Shown: positions 54,023 through 63,415, counted from the first letter of the stretch. The stretch: DNA of 64,000 nt from Sphingomonas lacunae (GCF_012979535.1 NZ_CP053015.1:1550001-1614000); one strand, 5' to 3'. Numbers and translations are program-made. The notes: generated by a model from the sequence alone, not told the origin.

Positions 54023-55003
54023 TCAGGGTTCGTCGGCGCCGGATTGCGATTGGAAGGTGCCAAAGCTGGCGCGTGCATCTTCACCCCGTCCGTTCAGGTG
54101 GATGCGGGTGCAGGCATAGGGACGACCGGCCATATTGTCGGCATCCTTGCTGTCGATCGGCCACAGCCCTGTGGCGCCGGGGCGCGCTGAAAAACAGGCG
54201 ATGGCGTCCGCACCGGTTGCCCGCGTTTGTTGATCGTGCCAGCCAGCATCGGCCCACAGGGGCGGTTTCCAGCCGAATATTTCCATGCTGATCGTCCCGG
54301 CACCGGCACCGGCACCGGCACCGGCGCGAAACGGCGCGAAAGGGCTGTTTTCCGTGTCGAGGATCAGCGCCAGCGACGCATCGACACTGCGTGCAGCGAG
54401 GCGACCATCGGGGCCGCCGCCATGCATAGCGACAAGCAACGGTCTGTTTCCGGAGCGGATTGCATCGAGGAACCGGTTGGCTTCTGCTGTCATCCGTGAT
54501 CGAACCTCGCCTTCACCCAATGGGGCAAGGTTGCCGAGGTCTTCACCCGCGCTGGCCGGCAGCAGTCGGCGCAGACGCGCCGGGCCCAGCGGTTCGACCG
54601 CCGTTGCCGTCAGAAAACGTCCAAGGGCATAGTGGCAATATCCTGTCATCATGACGATGACATTGCTGTCCCGCGCCTGAAGCGCCGCCTGCGCGCTCGC
54701 GCAATCGCCGATGCGCCCGGTCACCCGCACGCGTGTGGGTTCTGCAAAGTCTGCTGAGGCGTAGAAACCCAGAGCGGCGCCGCTGCTTGTCGGATCATTG
54801 GCAATCCGTTCCAGCCGGTATCGTGCGCGGTCATCCTCCACCAGCACGCGGCCAATGGCGATACCTTCCATCGTGACACACGCACCATCAAGCGAGCCGG
54901 AGGTGGCTTCGGCAAAGGTTGCTGCCTGTGTCGACGACGCGTCACAACCGGCCGGAGAAGCGGCCTGGGCCGTGGCGAGCGTGGCGAAGAGCAGCAACGA
55001 CAT
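54023..55003 (-). CDS. Hypothetical secreted protein with Ala-Gly repeat
   Basis: A 326-residue protein with a short N-terminal signal (LLLFATLATAQAAS). No family is recognised. A mid-C-terminal run AGAGAGAG is encoded by a hexanucleotide tandem repeat (see the feature at 54297-54326). It has several Cys residues (CDASSTQ, CASAQAA, GYCHYAL, YACTR), consistent with export and disulfides. The gene shares its strand with the retropepsin and starts about 60 bases from the ygfZ stop. Confidence 0.72.
   Translation of the reverse strand: MSLLLFATLATAQAASPAGCDASSTQAATFAEATSGSLDGACVTMEGIAIGRVLVEDDRARYRLERIANDPTSSGAALGFYASADFAEPTRVRVTGRIGDCASAQAALQARDSNVIVMMTGYCHYALGRFLTATAVEPLGPARLRRLLPASAGEDLGNLAPLGEGEVRSRMTAEANRFLDAIRSGNRPLLVAMHGGGPDGRLAARSVDASLALILDTENSPFAPFRAGAGAGAGAGTISMEIFGWKPPLWADAGWHDQQTRATGADAIACFSARPGATGLWPIDSKDADNMAGRPYACTRIHLNGRGEDARASFGTFQSQSGADEP
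54297..54326. repeat. Hexanucleotide tandem repeat inside a coding region
   Basis: CCGGCA repeated four times (54297-54320), followed by CCGGCG. It encodes alternating Ala and Gly on the minus strand. Slippage would change the protein by two residues without breaking the frame. Confidence 0.9.
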
Positions 55004-55065
55004 GCAGCAAGGCTAAGCCCGGCTTCATTGCCTGTCGATGAATGGGATGGAGCGGGCGGTCGGGC

Positions 55066-55788
55066 CTAAACCTCCACCTCCCCCATCCATTCACGGCGGC
55101 CATGGGCGGGAATGTCGGTCACGCGCCAATGCTCGACGCTCAGGCCAAGTTCGGGATAGGCCGCCATTTGACGCTTGGGGTCGGTATCGACCAGTGGCAG
55201 GACAACGATCCGCCGGTTGACCTTTTGCCGCCAGTTCATCCGCGCTGTATTTTCCTGCCCGACATAGCAACCCTTGGAAAAACTGACGCCATGCAGTTCG
55301 GCGGCATTGCATTCGAGCCACAATGTCTCGCCGCTGCCCAGTTCGGCGACACCCTCTGCCACTCCAAGCGCCAGACGATGGGCGCGCCAGCCTTGCGACG
55401 CGTCGTCGCCGGCGGGCTCGGCCAGCCAGCGCTTGCCCAGGGCGGCGAGGCGCGGGTCTGCGGTGCCAGCATCCCCGGTTGCCGACCAATGCACGGCAAG
55501 ACGCGGTTCGGGTGACAGGGCGATCGGGCGGCGCAGGCGATAAAGGGTCAGCCGCTTCATCAGCGGTTCTGCCGCCGCGGCTTCGCAATCTATCAACAGG
55601 TCATCGCCGCCTGCGGGGTCGGACCAGACAAGGAAATCGAACAGGCATTTGCCCTGGGGGGTCAACAGCGCGGTCCAGACGGGGAGCGGTCCGGTGACAT
55701 CATTGGTCACCAAAGCCTGCAAAAATCCGCGCACATCCTCCCCCGACAGGCGGATCAGGGCGCGGTCCAGGAGCATGGTCTCGGTCAT
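55066..55788 (-). CDS. ygfZ: Folate-binding YgfZ/CAF17 family protein
   Basis: A 240-residue protein that helps assemble or repair iron-sulfur clusters in a folate-dependent way. The signature KGCYVGQE, containing the key Cys, is intact. The N-terminus LIRLSGEDVRGFLQALVTNDV and LTPQGKCLFDFLV are typical. The ATG at 55788 is favoured over an earlier frame start at 55854. It is divergent from pyrC, with about 130 bases between the starts. Confidence 0.93.
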   Translation of the reverse strand: MTETMLLDRALIRLSGEDVRGFLQALVTNDVTGPLPVWTALLTPQGKCLFDFLVWSDPAGGDDLLIDCEAAAAEPLMKRLTLYRLRRPIALSPEPRLAVHWSATGDAGTADPRLAALGKRWLAEPAGDDASQGWRAHRLALGVAEGVAELGSGETLWLECNAAELHGVSFSKGCYVGQENTARMNWRQKVNRRIVVLPLVDTDPKRQMAAYPELGLSVEHWRVTDIPAHGRREWMGEVEV

Positions 55789-55920
55789 CCGCAACAGATA
55801 GGATGGAAACCGCCCCATGTCATCGGGTAGCGAGCGCCAAAGCATTCGGCCCAAGCTTGTCGAAGGACCGCTTTTCCTCCTAGGGGGGAGGTGACTTCAT
55901 CCCGTGACGAAAGCCCAGCC

Positions 55921-56955
55921 ATGAACCGCCTGACGATCCGCCGCCCCGATGACTGGCATGTCCATTTGCGCGATGGGGCGATGCTTGCCTCGGTCGCGCC
56001 GGCCACCGCCCGCCAGTTTGGGCGGGCAATTGTCATGCCCAACCTGTCGCCGCCGGTGACGACGGCCGCTGCCGCTGCCGCCTATCGGACCCGTATCCTG
56101 GCCGCTGTGCCCGAAGGGGTCAGCTTCATGCCGCTGATGACCTGTTACCTCGTCGATCATATCGACCCGGAGGAACTGGCGCAGGGCCATGGTGAGGGGA
56201 TTTTCACCGCCGCCAAACTCTATCCTGCCCATGCCACTACGGGCAGCGCGCATGGCGTGACCAACGTTGCGCACATTTACCCTGCGCTCGAACGGATGCA
56301 GGCGATCGGCATGCCTTTGCTGATCCATGGTGAGGTGACAGACAATCATGTCGATATTTTCGACCGGGAAGCCGTGTTCATCGAACGGACGCTGAAGGGC
56401 ATAGTCCGCGACTTTCCCGAGCTGCGCATCGTCTTTGAACATATCACCACGGCGGAAGCGGTGGATTTTGTCGATGCTGCCGGGCCGAACATCGCCGCGA
56501 CGATCACGCCGCAGCATCTCCATATCAACCGCAATGCGATGTTTGCAGGAGGACTTCGTCCGCATGCCTATTGCCTGCCGGTTGCCAAGCGTGAGAAACA
56601 CCGGCTGGCGCTGCGCAAGGCGGCGACGTCGGGCAGTGGCAAATATTTCCTCGGCACCGACAGCGCGCCGCATGCCCAATCGGCGAAGGAAAGTGCCTGT
56701 GGCTGCGCCGGTATCTATAACGCCCCCTTTGCGCTCGAAAGTTACCTGGCAGTGTTCGAGGAGGAAGGGGCAATTGACCGGTTCGAAGGCTTTGCCAGCC
56801 TCAACGGCCCGGCCTTTTACCGCCTGCCACTCAACGAGGGCACGGTCACGCTGGTGCGTGAGGATCATGTCGTGCCTGACGCGCTGGAGGCAGGGGGACA
56901 GCCGATCATCCCGTTCCATGCCGGAGAGACTTTGCACTGGCGCATGGTGGAGTGA
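55921..56955 (+). CDS. pyrC: Dihydroorotase
   Basis: Third step of pyrimidine synthesis, closing carbamoyl aspartate to dihydroorotate. 344 residues, class II (PyrC) type. DDWHVHLRDG gives the first metal His pair; the carboxylated Lys lies in AAKLYPAHATTGS; GTDSAPH holds the Asp. The start at 55921 (MNRLTIRRP) is favoured over 55891. No other pyr gene is in the window. Confidence 0.96.
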   Translation: MNRLTIRRPDDWHVHLRDGAMLASVAPATARQFGRAIVMPNLSPPVTTAAAAAAYRTRILAAVPEGVSFMPLMTCYLVDHIDPEELAQGHGEGIFTAAKLYPAHATTGSAHGVTNVAHIYPALERMQAIGMPLLIHGEVTDNHVDIFDREAVFIERTLKGIVRDFPELRIVFEHITTAEAVDFVDAAGPNIAATITPQHLHINRNAMFAGGLRPHAYCLPVAKREKHRLALRKAATSGSGKYFLGTDSAPHAQSAKESACGCAGIYNAPFALESYLAVFEEEGAIDRFEGFASLNGPAFYRLPLNEGTVTLVREDHVVPDALEAGGQPIIPFHAGETLHWRMVE

Positions 56956-57030
56956 GCCCGCCAGCCGGCAGGTTGGGCCGGGCGCGATGATTTTCTTGCA
57001 ATGCAGCATGAACGGCGCAAAGGACGCGGC

Positions 57031-58626
57031 ATGACTGATACTGCCGCACTGCAAGCCGCCGCCCTCAAGTCCAAGGCCTGGCCTTTCGAGGAAGCCCGCA
57101 AGATTGCCAAGCGTTACCCGAACGGGAAACGCGATGCATCCGGCGCGCTGGTGCCGGTGCTGTTCGAAACCGGCTATGGCCCGTCGGGTCTGCCGCATAT
57201 CGGCACGTTCAACGAAGTGCTGCGCACAACCATGGTGCGCCGCGCCTATGAGGCGCTGACCGGCGGGCATCCAACGCGGCTGGTGGCGTTCAGCGACGAC
57301 ATGGACGGCCTCAGGAAGGTGCCCGACAATGTACCGCAGCAGGATGTTCTTGCCGCGCAACTGGGCAAGCCGCTGACCGCGATCAGCGATCCGTTCGGCG
57401 AGTATCAGAGCTTCGCGCACCACAACAACGCCATGCTGTGCCGCTTCCTCGACCAGTTCGGTTTCGAGTATGAGTTTGTCAGCTCGACCGAGCAGTATAG
57501 GTCCGGGGCGTTCGACCAGGCGCTGAAGGGCGTGTTGCGCCATTATCAGGCAATCATGGACATCATGCTGCCAACACTGCGCGCTGAGCGGGCGGCGACC
57601 TATTCTCCTGTCCTGCCGATCAGCCCGACCAGCGGCATCGTGCTGCAGGTGCCGGTGGAGGTGGTCGATGCAGAGGCGGGTATCGTCCGTTTCGAGGATG
57701 AGGGGCGGACCATCGAACATTGCATCCTCTCGGGCGGCGCCAAGCTGCAATGGAAAGTCGACTGGGCGATGCGCTGGGTCGCGCTCGGTGTCGATTATGA
57801 AATGTATGGCAAGGACCTGACCGACAGCGGCGTCCAGTCTGGCAAGATTGCCCGCGTGCTCGGCGGGCAAAAGCCCGAGGGGCTGATCTATGAGATGTTC
57901 CTCGACGAAAAGGGCGAGAAAATCTCAAAGTCCAAGGGCAATGGCCTCTCGCTTGAGCAGTGGCTGACCTATGGCACGCAGGAGAGCCTGGCTTTCTATG
58001 CGTTCCGCGAGCCCAAGTCGGCCAAGCAGTTGCACGTCGGCGTGATCCCCCGCGCGGTCGATGAATATGAGCAGTTCCGCGCCAGCTATGCCGCGCAGGA
58101 TCTCGACAAGCAGCTCGGCAATCCGGTGCACCATATCCACAATGGCGCGGTGCCGGATGTCGCGCCACCAGTGACATTCGGCCTGTTGCTCAATCTGGTC
58201 GGCGTGCTCGGCGGTGATGCCACGGCGGAACAGGTTTGGGCCTATCTCGGCAACTATGTCGAAGGAGCCAGCGCGGCGACACATCCGGCGCTCAATGCGT
58301 TGATCGGCCACGCGCTTGCCTATAACCGCGACTATGTCGCCCCGACGCTCAAGCGGCGCGCACCGGCAGGTGGCGAGGTCGGCGCATTGCAGGCACTCGA
58401 CGCCGCGCTCGGGCAGCTGGGCGAAGGCGCCAACGCCGAGGACATCCAGAATGCCGTCTATGAGATTGGCAAGGATGAGGCGCATGGCTTTGCGTCTTTG
58501 CGCGACTGGTTCAAGGCGCTCTATGAAATCCTGCTCGGCAGTGAACAGGGCCCGCGCATGGGCAGTTTTATTGCGCTTTACGGTGTTGCCAATACGCGCA
58601 AGCTGATTGCGGAAGCGCTGGGCTGA
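57031..58626 (+). CDS. lysK: Class I lysyl-tRNA synthetase
   Basis: Charges tRNA(Lys) with lysine. 531 residues. The class I HIGH-like motif is SGLPHIGTF (near residue 56) and the KMSKS equivalent is GEKISKSKGN. This is the archaeal-type enzyme, also used by many alphaproteobacteria in place of the class II LysS. The ATG at 57031 follows AAAGGA; the frame opens at 57001. It starts 75 bases after pyrC. Confidence 0.94.
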   Translation: MTDTAALQAAALKSKAWPFEEARKIAKRYPNGKRDASGALVPVLFETGYGPSGLPHIGTFNEVLRTTMVRRAYEALTGGHPTRLVAFSDDMDGLRKVPDNVPQQDVLAAQLGKPLTAISDPFGEYQSFAHHNNAMLCRFLDQFGFEYEFVSSTEQYRSGAFDQALKGVLRHYQAIMDIMLPTLRAERAATYSPVLPISPTSGIVLQVPVEVVDAEAGIVRFEDEGRTIEHCILSGGAKLQWKVDWAMRWVALGVDYEMYGKDLTDSGVQSGKIARVLGGQKPEGLIYEMFLDEKGEKISKSKGNGLSLEQWLTYGTQESLAFYAFREPKSAKQLHVGVIPRAVDEYEQFRASYAAQDLDKQLGNPVHHIHNGAVPDVAPPVTFGLLLNLVGVLGGDATAEQVWAYLGNYVEGASAATHPALNALIGHALAYNRDYVAPTLKRRAPAGGEVGALQALDAALGQLGEGANAEDIQNAVYEIGKDEAHGFASLRDWFKALYEILLGSEQGPRMGSFIALYGVANTRKLIAEALG

Positions 58627-58632
58627 TGGAGG

Positions 58633-59670
58633 CTAGTGCGCCGTCACCACACGGCGCATGACTTGCGCATAGCCATCAGCCAGCGTCATCCTCTCCCCAT
58701 AGCCACGATCGATGAGAAGCTGGTGGACGCGAGGGAGGTTGTAACAGGGCACGCCCATGAACAGGTGATGTTCGGCGTGGAAGTTGACGTAATAAGGCGC
58801 GACCAGCGCCCGCTCGGTCCAGCTCGCCAAGGTGGTGCGGGCGTGGGTGAAGGGGTCGGCGCTGCCGGTCGTGGTGCAGGCATGTTCGGCGATATTGCGG
58901 ATGCGCAGGGCAAGCTGGAATGTCGTCGCCAGTGCCGCTAGCCACAACAGGAACGGCGTCCAGCCCCACAGGGCGAGTGACAGGGCGAGCAGGATCGCCT
59001 GCACGACGAGGAAGCGCCCGACGGTTTTGGTCACCGCCATCGCGCCCGCCGCGCTTGCCTCGGCAGGACCGTTGATCCCGGCCGCACCCTGGCGGTTGAA
59101 GGGCGTGCCGGCGGTGGCATCTTTTTTGGCGGCCGTCTCGCCACCTTCGCCGCGCAGCATTGCCTTAAGGCCGATGATCGCGATGCCGAATTGCGCCATA
59201 CGCTGCTTGAAAAAGGTTTGCCCGGTCATGTCGCGCAGCACCTTGCGCCAAAGGCTGGCAGCGGTGGTCGGGAAAGGCTTGCTGAGCCCGAGATCGGGGT
59301 CCTCGGGCTGTTGGGTGTAGCGGTGGTGGGTGAGGTGATAGGCGCGATAGCTTTTGAGGTCGCTGCCAACCGCGGCACCTGTCAGCCATTCGCCAGCGAA
59401 ATTGTTGAGCCGGCGATTGGGATGGGTGCATCCATGCGCCGCATCATGCATCAATATGGCAAGGCCGAGCTGCCGGCCGCCAAGGAGAAAGATGGCGGGA
59501 ATGAAGGCGAGCCAGTGGCCCACCCACAGCGTCGCGGCAATAATCAGCGCGACACAGATCCAGCCGTGAGCGATCAGCGCAAGACCGCGCCACCGGGACA
59601 CATGGGTGAGCGCGCGCCATTCCTGGGCTGAGAAAATGTCGGTTGGTCTGACAGCGGCAACAGCGGGCAT
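58633..59670 (-). CDS. Membrane fatty acid desaturase family protein
   Basis: A 345-residue integral membrane di-iron desaturase. The three histidine boxes are HDAAH, HLTHH and HAEHH, and four or more hydrophobic segments are present. A loop of low complexity (GGETAAKKDATAG) lies in the middle. The chain position introduced, or whether a carotenoid or fatty acyl substrate is used, is not decided. The stop faces the lysK stop with 6 bases between, and the start is divergent from the TIR gene. Confidence 0.92.
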   Translation of the reverse strand: MPAVAAVRPTDIFSAQEWRALTHVSRWRGLALIAHGWICVALIIAATLWVGHWLAFIPAIFLLGGRQLGLAILMHDAAHGCTHPNRRLNNFAGEWLTGAAVGSDLKSYRAYHLTHHRYTQQPEDPDLGLSKPFPTTAASLWRKVLRDMTGQTFFKQRMAQFGIAIIGLKAMLRGEGGETAAKKDATAGTPFNRQGAAGINGPAEASAAGAMAVTKTVGRFLVVQAILLALSLALWGWTPFLLWLAALATTFQLALRIRNIAEHACTTTGSADPFTHARTTLASWTERALVAPYYVNFHAEHHLFMGVPCYNLPRVHQLLIDRGYGERMTLADGYAQVMRRVVTAH

Positions 59671-59792
59671 GGCAGGATGCTAGCCGGGAGGTCGCCATGA
59701 AGCAATTGCACAGATGCGACATTGACCACGCGTTGTTGTTGCGGTTTGCAGGCAAAGTGGCATGATATGGCAAGGCTAATGGGGTCAGCTAC

Positions 59793-61388
59793 ATGTCATC
59801 TCTCGGGAACGAAACGGCGGTGGCGCCGCCAATCGCTGCCGCGTCGCGTCACTTTGCCGCCTTTATAAGCTATTCCCATGATGATGAGGCGATCGCCCGC
59901 TGGCTACAGGGCAAGCTGGAAACCTATCGCTTGCCGCGCGGGCTGCGGCCGTCGGGCAGTGCGGATGTGGGTCAGCCCATGGGCAGGGACGGCGACCGGC
60001 TGGGCGCCATCTTTCGCGACCGGGAGGATTTTGCCGCCGCCACCAGCCTGTCCGACGCGATCCGGCAGGCGCTGGCGGATTCGCAGGCACTGATCGTCCT
60101 GTGTTCACCGGCTGCTCGGGCATCGGCCTGGGTCAATGCGGAGATCGAGCTGTTCCGGCAAGTGCATCCTGACCGGCCAGTGCTGGCGGCAATTGTTGAT
60201 GGCGAACCAGATGAAGCGATGCCGGCCGCCCTGTTGGCCGATGGGCGTGAGCCATTGGCAGCCGATTTGCGCAAGGTTGGCGATGGACGACGGGTGGGCC
60301 TGCTGAAGATTGTGGCGGCGCTGTGGAGCTTGCCGCTCGGTGCGCTGATCGACCGGGATTCGCGACGACGGCTGCGCACCGTGATAGCGGTCACGGTCGC
60401 CGGCGTGATCGCCATGGCAAGCATGGCAACTATGACCGCCTTTGCCATCCAGTCCCGAAACGATGCCCAGCGCCAGCGCGCTGAGGCAGAGGGGCTGGTC
60501 GAATATATGCTGACCGATCTGCGCACCCGGTTGCGCGGGGTGGGCAGCTTGTCGGTGATGAGCGCGGTCAATGATCGGGCGCTGGATTATTATCGCAACC
60601 AGGGGGATCTGGACGCCCTGCCTGACGATAGCCTGGAACGGCGTGCCCGCGTGTTGCAGGCGATGGGCGAGGACGAGATGCGCCGAGACCGGCTGGATGT
60701 GGCGCAAGAGAGGGTGCAGGCTGCCTTTGCCTCGACCGAGGCGCTGATGCGGCGTGATCCCAGCAATCCCGACCGGGTTTTTGCCCATGCGCAGAGCGAG
60801 TTCTGGATGGGGGAACTGGCCCGGCGACAGGGTGACGAGGCGGAGGGTGCGCGCCGGATGCGCAACTATGCCGTTCTGGCAGGTCGGCTGCGCGCCATTG
60901 ATCCAGACCATGTGCGGGCCTTGCGCGAAGTCGGCTATGCCAACGGTAATCTGTGTTCACTGGCCGTGCGCTCGCCCGAGCCGGTGGTCAGCAACAATTG
61001 CGCCATAGCGCTGGAAGCCATGCGGGAGGTGCGGGCGCTGCGCACCGAAGATCCGCAGGCGCAGGTTGACCTCATCAACCGGCTGACCTGGCATGGCGAA
61101 TATGAGCATCGGGCCGGCCGGATCGAGCGCGCCAATGGTGCCTGGGCCGAAGCGCTGACCCTTTCGCGGCAGCTTGTTGAGCGCAATCCGGGAAATCGCG
61201 ATTCGCTGGATATGCTGGTCGCTGTGTTGCTGACGTCCAGCAAATTCAGACTGGAAAGCGACCCGGCTGAATCGCGGCAGCAGCTCGCCGAAGCCGAATC
61301 CATCATCAATGATCTGAGCCGGTTCGACCCTAGCAATGAACGCTGGCGCCGGCTGCGCAAGGATGTTGCAGAGCTGCGGTCCCGGTAG
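59793..61388 (+). CDS. TIR-domain protein with membrane helix and TPR-like region
   Basis: A 531-residue protein. Residues about 20-175 form a TIR domain: AAFISYSHDDEAIARWLQ, FRDREDFAAATSLSD, then SQALIVLCSPAARASAWVNAEIEL, whose Glu117 aligns with the catalytic Glu of NAD-cleaving TIRs. A membrane helix follows near 195-219 (TVIAVTVAGVIAMASMATMTA). The rest is helical, with TPR-like repeats, including EAEGLVEYMLTDLRTRLRGVG. TIR enzymes break down NAD+ to trigger cell death in bacterial immunity, so this may be a membrane-bound sensor or effector. It leads the three-gene cluster. Confidence 0.9.
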   Translation: MSSLGNETAVAPPIAAASRHFAAFISYSHDDEAIARWLQGKLETYRLPRGLRPSGSADVGQPMGRDGDRLGAIFRDREDFAAATSLSDAIRQALADSQALIVLCSPAARASAWVNAEIELFRQVHPDRPVLAAIVDGEPDEAMPAALLADGREPLAADLRKVGDGRRVGLLKIVAALWSLPLGALIDRDSRRRLRTVIAVTVAGVIAMASMATMTAFAIQSRNDAQRQRAEAEGLVEYMLTDLRTRLRGVGSLSVMSAVNDRALDYYRNQGDLDALPDDSLERRARVLQAMGEDEMRRDRLDVAQERVQAAFASTEALMRRDPSNPDRVFAHAQSEFWMGELARRQGDEAEGARRMRNYAVLAGRLRAIDPDHVRALREVGYANGNLCSLAVRSPEPVVSNNCAIALEAMREVRALRTEDPQAQVDLINRLTWHGEYEHRAGRIERANGAWAEALTLSRQLVERNPGNRDSLDMLVAVLLTSSKFRLESDPAESRQQLAEAESIINDLSRFDPSNERWRRLRKDVAELRSR

Positions 61389-61416
61389 GGCGCGCAGAAA
61401 TTATGGGGAACAGAGC

Positions 61417-61956
61417 ATGAGCAGGATGTCTGTCGAGTTGACCAAACAATGGCCCGGTGCCCAGCCGCAGCTTGCATGGATTTTCAGCGTGGGTGAAACT
61501 GCGGGAAAGGCGCTGAACATCGTCTATAAAAATGCCCGCAGCGTGACCGGCGCAATCAATATGCCAGCCGAACTGGCTGCGGGCGCCGGCAACAAGGCGC
61601 CTGTCTATGCGAGTTCCCCAAACCGCAATCCGACACCGACCGCGCTCAGCCTCAAGGCCAATCAGGACCTTATTCTGGGTTTTGTGCTGGATGCGAAAAT
61701 GGGCGCGATATTTGCCGATGCGCCATTTTCCGGCGGCTACAGGGGGGCTGAGAACGATTATTATTCTGTCACCCGTGTGTCGGATACGACGGCCTATCTG
61801 GTGATCAAGGGATCGTCATTTGGTGCAGGTGACTATAGCAAGCCGTTCAATATTCACCTGGTGGCAAAGGGGACCCAGGGCAACAATGTCGCCTATGTGA
61901 CTCCTTTGATCATTGATCCTGACACGCGTTGGCCGGATGGTTGGGGTCCGCCGTGA
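61417..61956 (+). CDS. Uncharacterised protein between TIR and TPR-SLOG genes
   Basis: A 179-residue protein with no recognised domain. It starts at ATG 61417 after GGGGAACAGAGC. Sequence features are mostly beta-type: GKALNIVYKNARSVTGAINM, NQDLILGFVLDAKMGAIF, DYYSVTRVSDTTAYLVIKGSS and a C-terminal DPDTRWPDGWGPP. No signal peptide or membrane segment. It lies 28 bases after the TIR gene and 49 before the next, so almost surely is co-transcribed with them. It might be a partner or ligand of the TIR protein. Confidence 0.7.
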   Translation: MSRMSVELTKQWPGAQPQLAWIFSVGETAGKALNIVYKNARSVTGAINMPAELAAGAGNKAPVYASSPNRNPTPTALSLKANQDLILGFVLDAKMGAIFADAPFSGGYRGAENDYYSVTRVSDTTAYLVIKGSSFGAGDYSKPFNIHLVAKGTQGNNVAYVTPLIIDPDTRWPDGWGPP

Positions 61957-62005
61957 TCCCGCAGGCCCGTTCCAGACTCATGACCATAGCCATTGTCCGT
62001 GTTGC

Positions 62006-63388
62006 ATGACTGACCTGTCCCTTATCCGCCGACTGGCCCGCGTTGGTGCGGTCGAGCGGGCGTGGGCGCTGTTGGTCGATGCGGGACTGGACAGGGTGTT
62101 GGGTGATGCGCGTGTGTTGACCTTGAAGGGTCGCCTGCTCAAGGACCGGGCAATGGCCATGTCCGCGCCTGAAGAACGGCATGAACGCGATGAATTGTTG
62201 CGCGCGGCCGCCGAAGCTTATGCCGCCGCCGCTGCCTTGACCGGGGACAGCTACCCCCGGATCAATGCGGCGGCGCTGGCCCATCTGCGCGGGGACAGGG
62301 CCGGTGCTGCGGGGCAGGCGACTGAGTTGCTGGGCCTGATCGATACCGGCCACCATGGCGGCGAGACACCCTATTGGCTGGAGGCTACACGCGCCGAAGC
62401 CTATTTGCTGAGTGGCCAAGTGCCAGCAGCCGAGGCAAGTCTGGCCAAAGCGGTTGCGCTGGCCCCGCGGGCGCGGGAGGACCGCGCCATAACCCTGCGT
62501 CAATTCCGCCGGCTGTTACAGGCAGGGGGTGGCGATTGCAGCTGGCTGGACCGGTTTGCCCTGCCGCCGGTGATGCATTTCCGCGGGCCAATGGCGGTTG
62601 CGGACGATCCGGGCGCTGCCGATGTGGCGGCAGCGGTGGCCGACATAGGTCCGGGCGTGGCGATCGGCGCGCTGGCCGCGGGCACGGACATTATCGCTGC
62701 GGAAGCGGCGGTCGCGGAAGGCGCGGAGCTGCATATCGTCCTGCCCAGTGAGATTGAGGCGTTTCGCCATGGATCGGTTCTGCCGTTTGACGGCGATTGG
62801 AATGCGCGGTTCGATGCTCTGCTCGATCAGGCGGCCAGTATCGAATGGCTGGAAGAAGAAGGCGGATTGACCGACGCCGCCGTGCGCATGGCCGATGATA
62901 TGGCGATGGGCCTCGCAGGGATTGAGGCGCAGGCGGCCGATGACGAGCCCGTATTGTTGCGGGCCAGATGGGCCGGTGCGGATGCTGTTCCCAATCTGGG
63001 TGCCCCACATCGTCAGGTTCTCGTCGACCTGCCTCGTCCAGACAACATGCCGACATGCGCATTGCCGCCGCCGATGGAGCCGGTTGTAGCAGTGGCACGG
63101 GCAGGTGATGGCATGATCGAGTCCCGTTCCATCAACGATTTGGCCCAATTGCGTGGTGAATTGGCGGCAGGCGATAGCATTGATGTTGTCGTGACCACTG
63201 CCTTGCCCCTCGATCCCGCGCCGCCACGCATCGCGGCGATGCAGCAGTTGGACAATGACATGACCGTGCTGGCTTCGCGCCCGGCAGCCCTGTTGCTGTG
63301 GGCCCATTGTCCCGGCAGCCGCCCGGTCCTGGCGGGCAGCGCCATGGCGACGACTGGCGCATTCGAACTTTACGACATGCTGGTTTGA
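62006..63388 (+). CDS. TPR plus SLOG/Rossmann-like protein (TRAFs-binding domain-like)
   Basis: A 460-residue protein. Residues about 1-175 are TPR-like helices. Residues about 188-285 fit the bacterial TPR-linked Rossmann or SLOG-type domain called MAP3K TRAFs-binding domain: MHFRGPM, then VAIGALAAGTDIIAAEAAVAEGAELHIVLP and FDGDWNARFDALLDQAASI. In other bacteria such proteins occur with TIR, cyclase or caspase-type conflict genes. The domain could sense a nucleotide. Family placement is from recalled motif similarity, so moderate. ATG at 62006 chosen; the frame opens at 61913. Confidence 0.7.
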   Translation: MTDLSLIRRLARVGAVERAWALLVDAGLDRVLGDARVLTLKGRLLKDRAMAMSAPEERHERDELLRAAAEAYAAAAALTGDSYPRINAAALAHLRGDRAGAAGQATELLGLIDTGHHGGETPYWLEATRAEAYLLSGQVPAAEASLAKAVALAPRAREDRAITLRQFRRLLQAGGGDCSWLDRFALPPVMHFRGPMAVADDPGAADVAAAVADIGPGVAIGALAAGTDIIAAEAAVAEGAELHIVLPSEIEAFRHGSVLPFDGDWNARFDALLDQAASIEWLEEEGGLTDAAVRMADDMAMGLAGIEAQAADDEPVLLRARWAGADAVPNLGAPHRQVLVDLPRPDNMPTCALPPPMEPVVAVARAGDGMIESRSINDLAQLRGELAAGDSIDVVVTTALPLDPAPPRIAAMQQLDNDMTVLASRPAALLLWAHCPGSRPVLAGSAMATTGAFELYDMLV

Positions 63389-63415
63389 TGCGTCAGGTGG
63401 CGGTTTGGCGCTTCG

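Noticed and set aside
55897-57870. Long open frame of 657 codons on the minus strand across pyrC and lysK
   Set aside because: It overlaps two certain genes, has no family features and an His/Arg-rich composition typical of antisense frames in GC-rich DNA.
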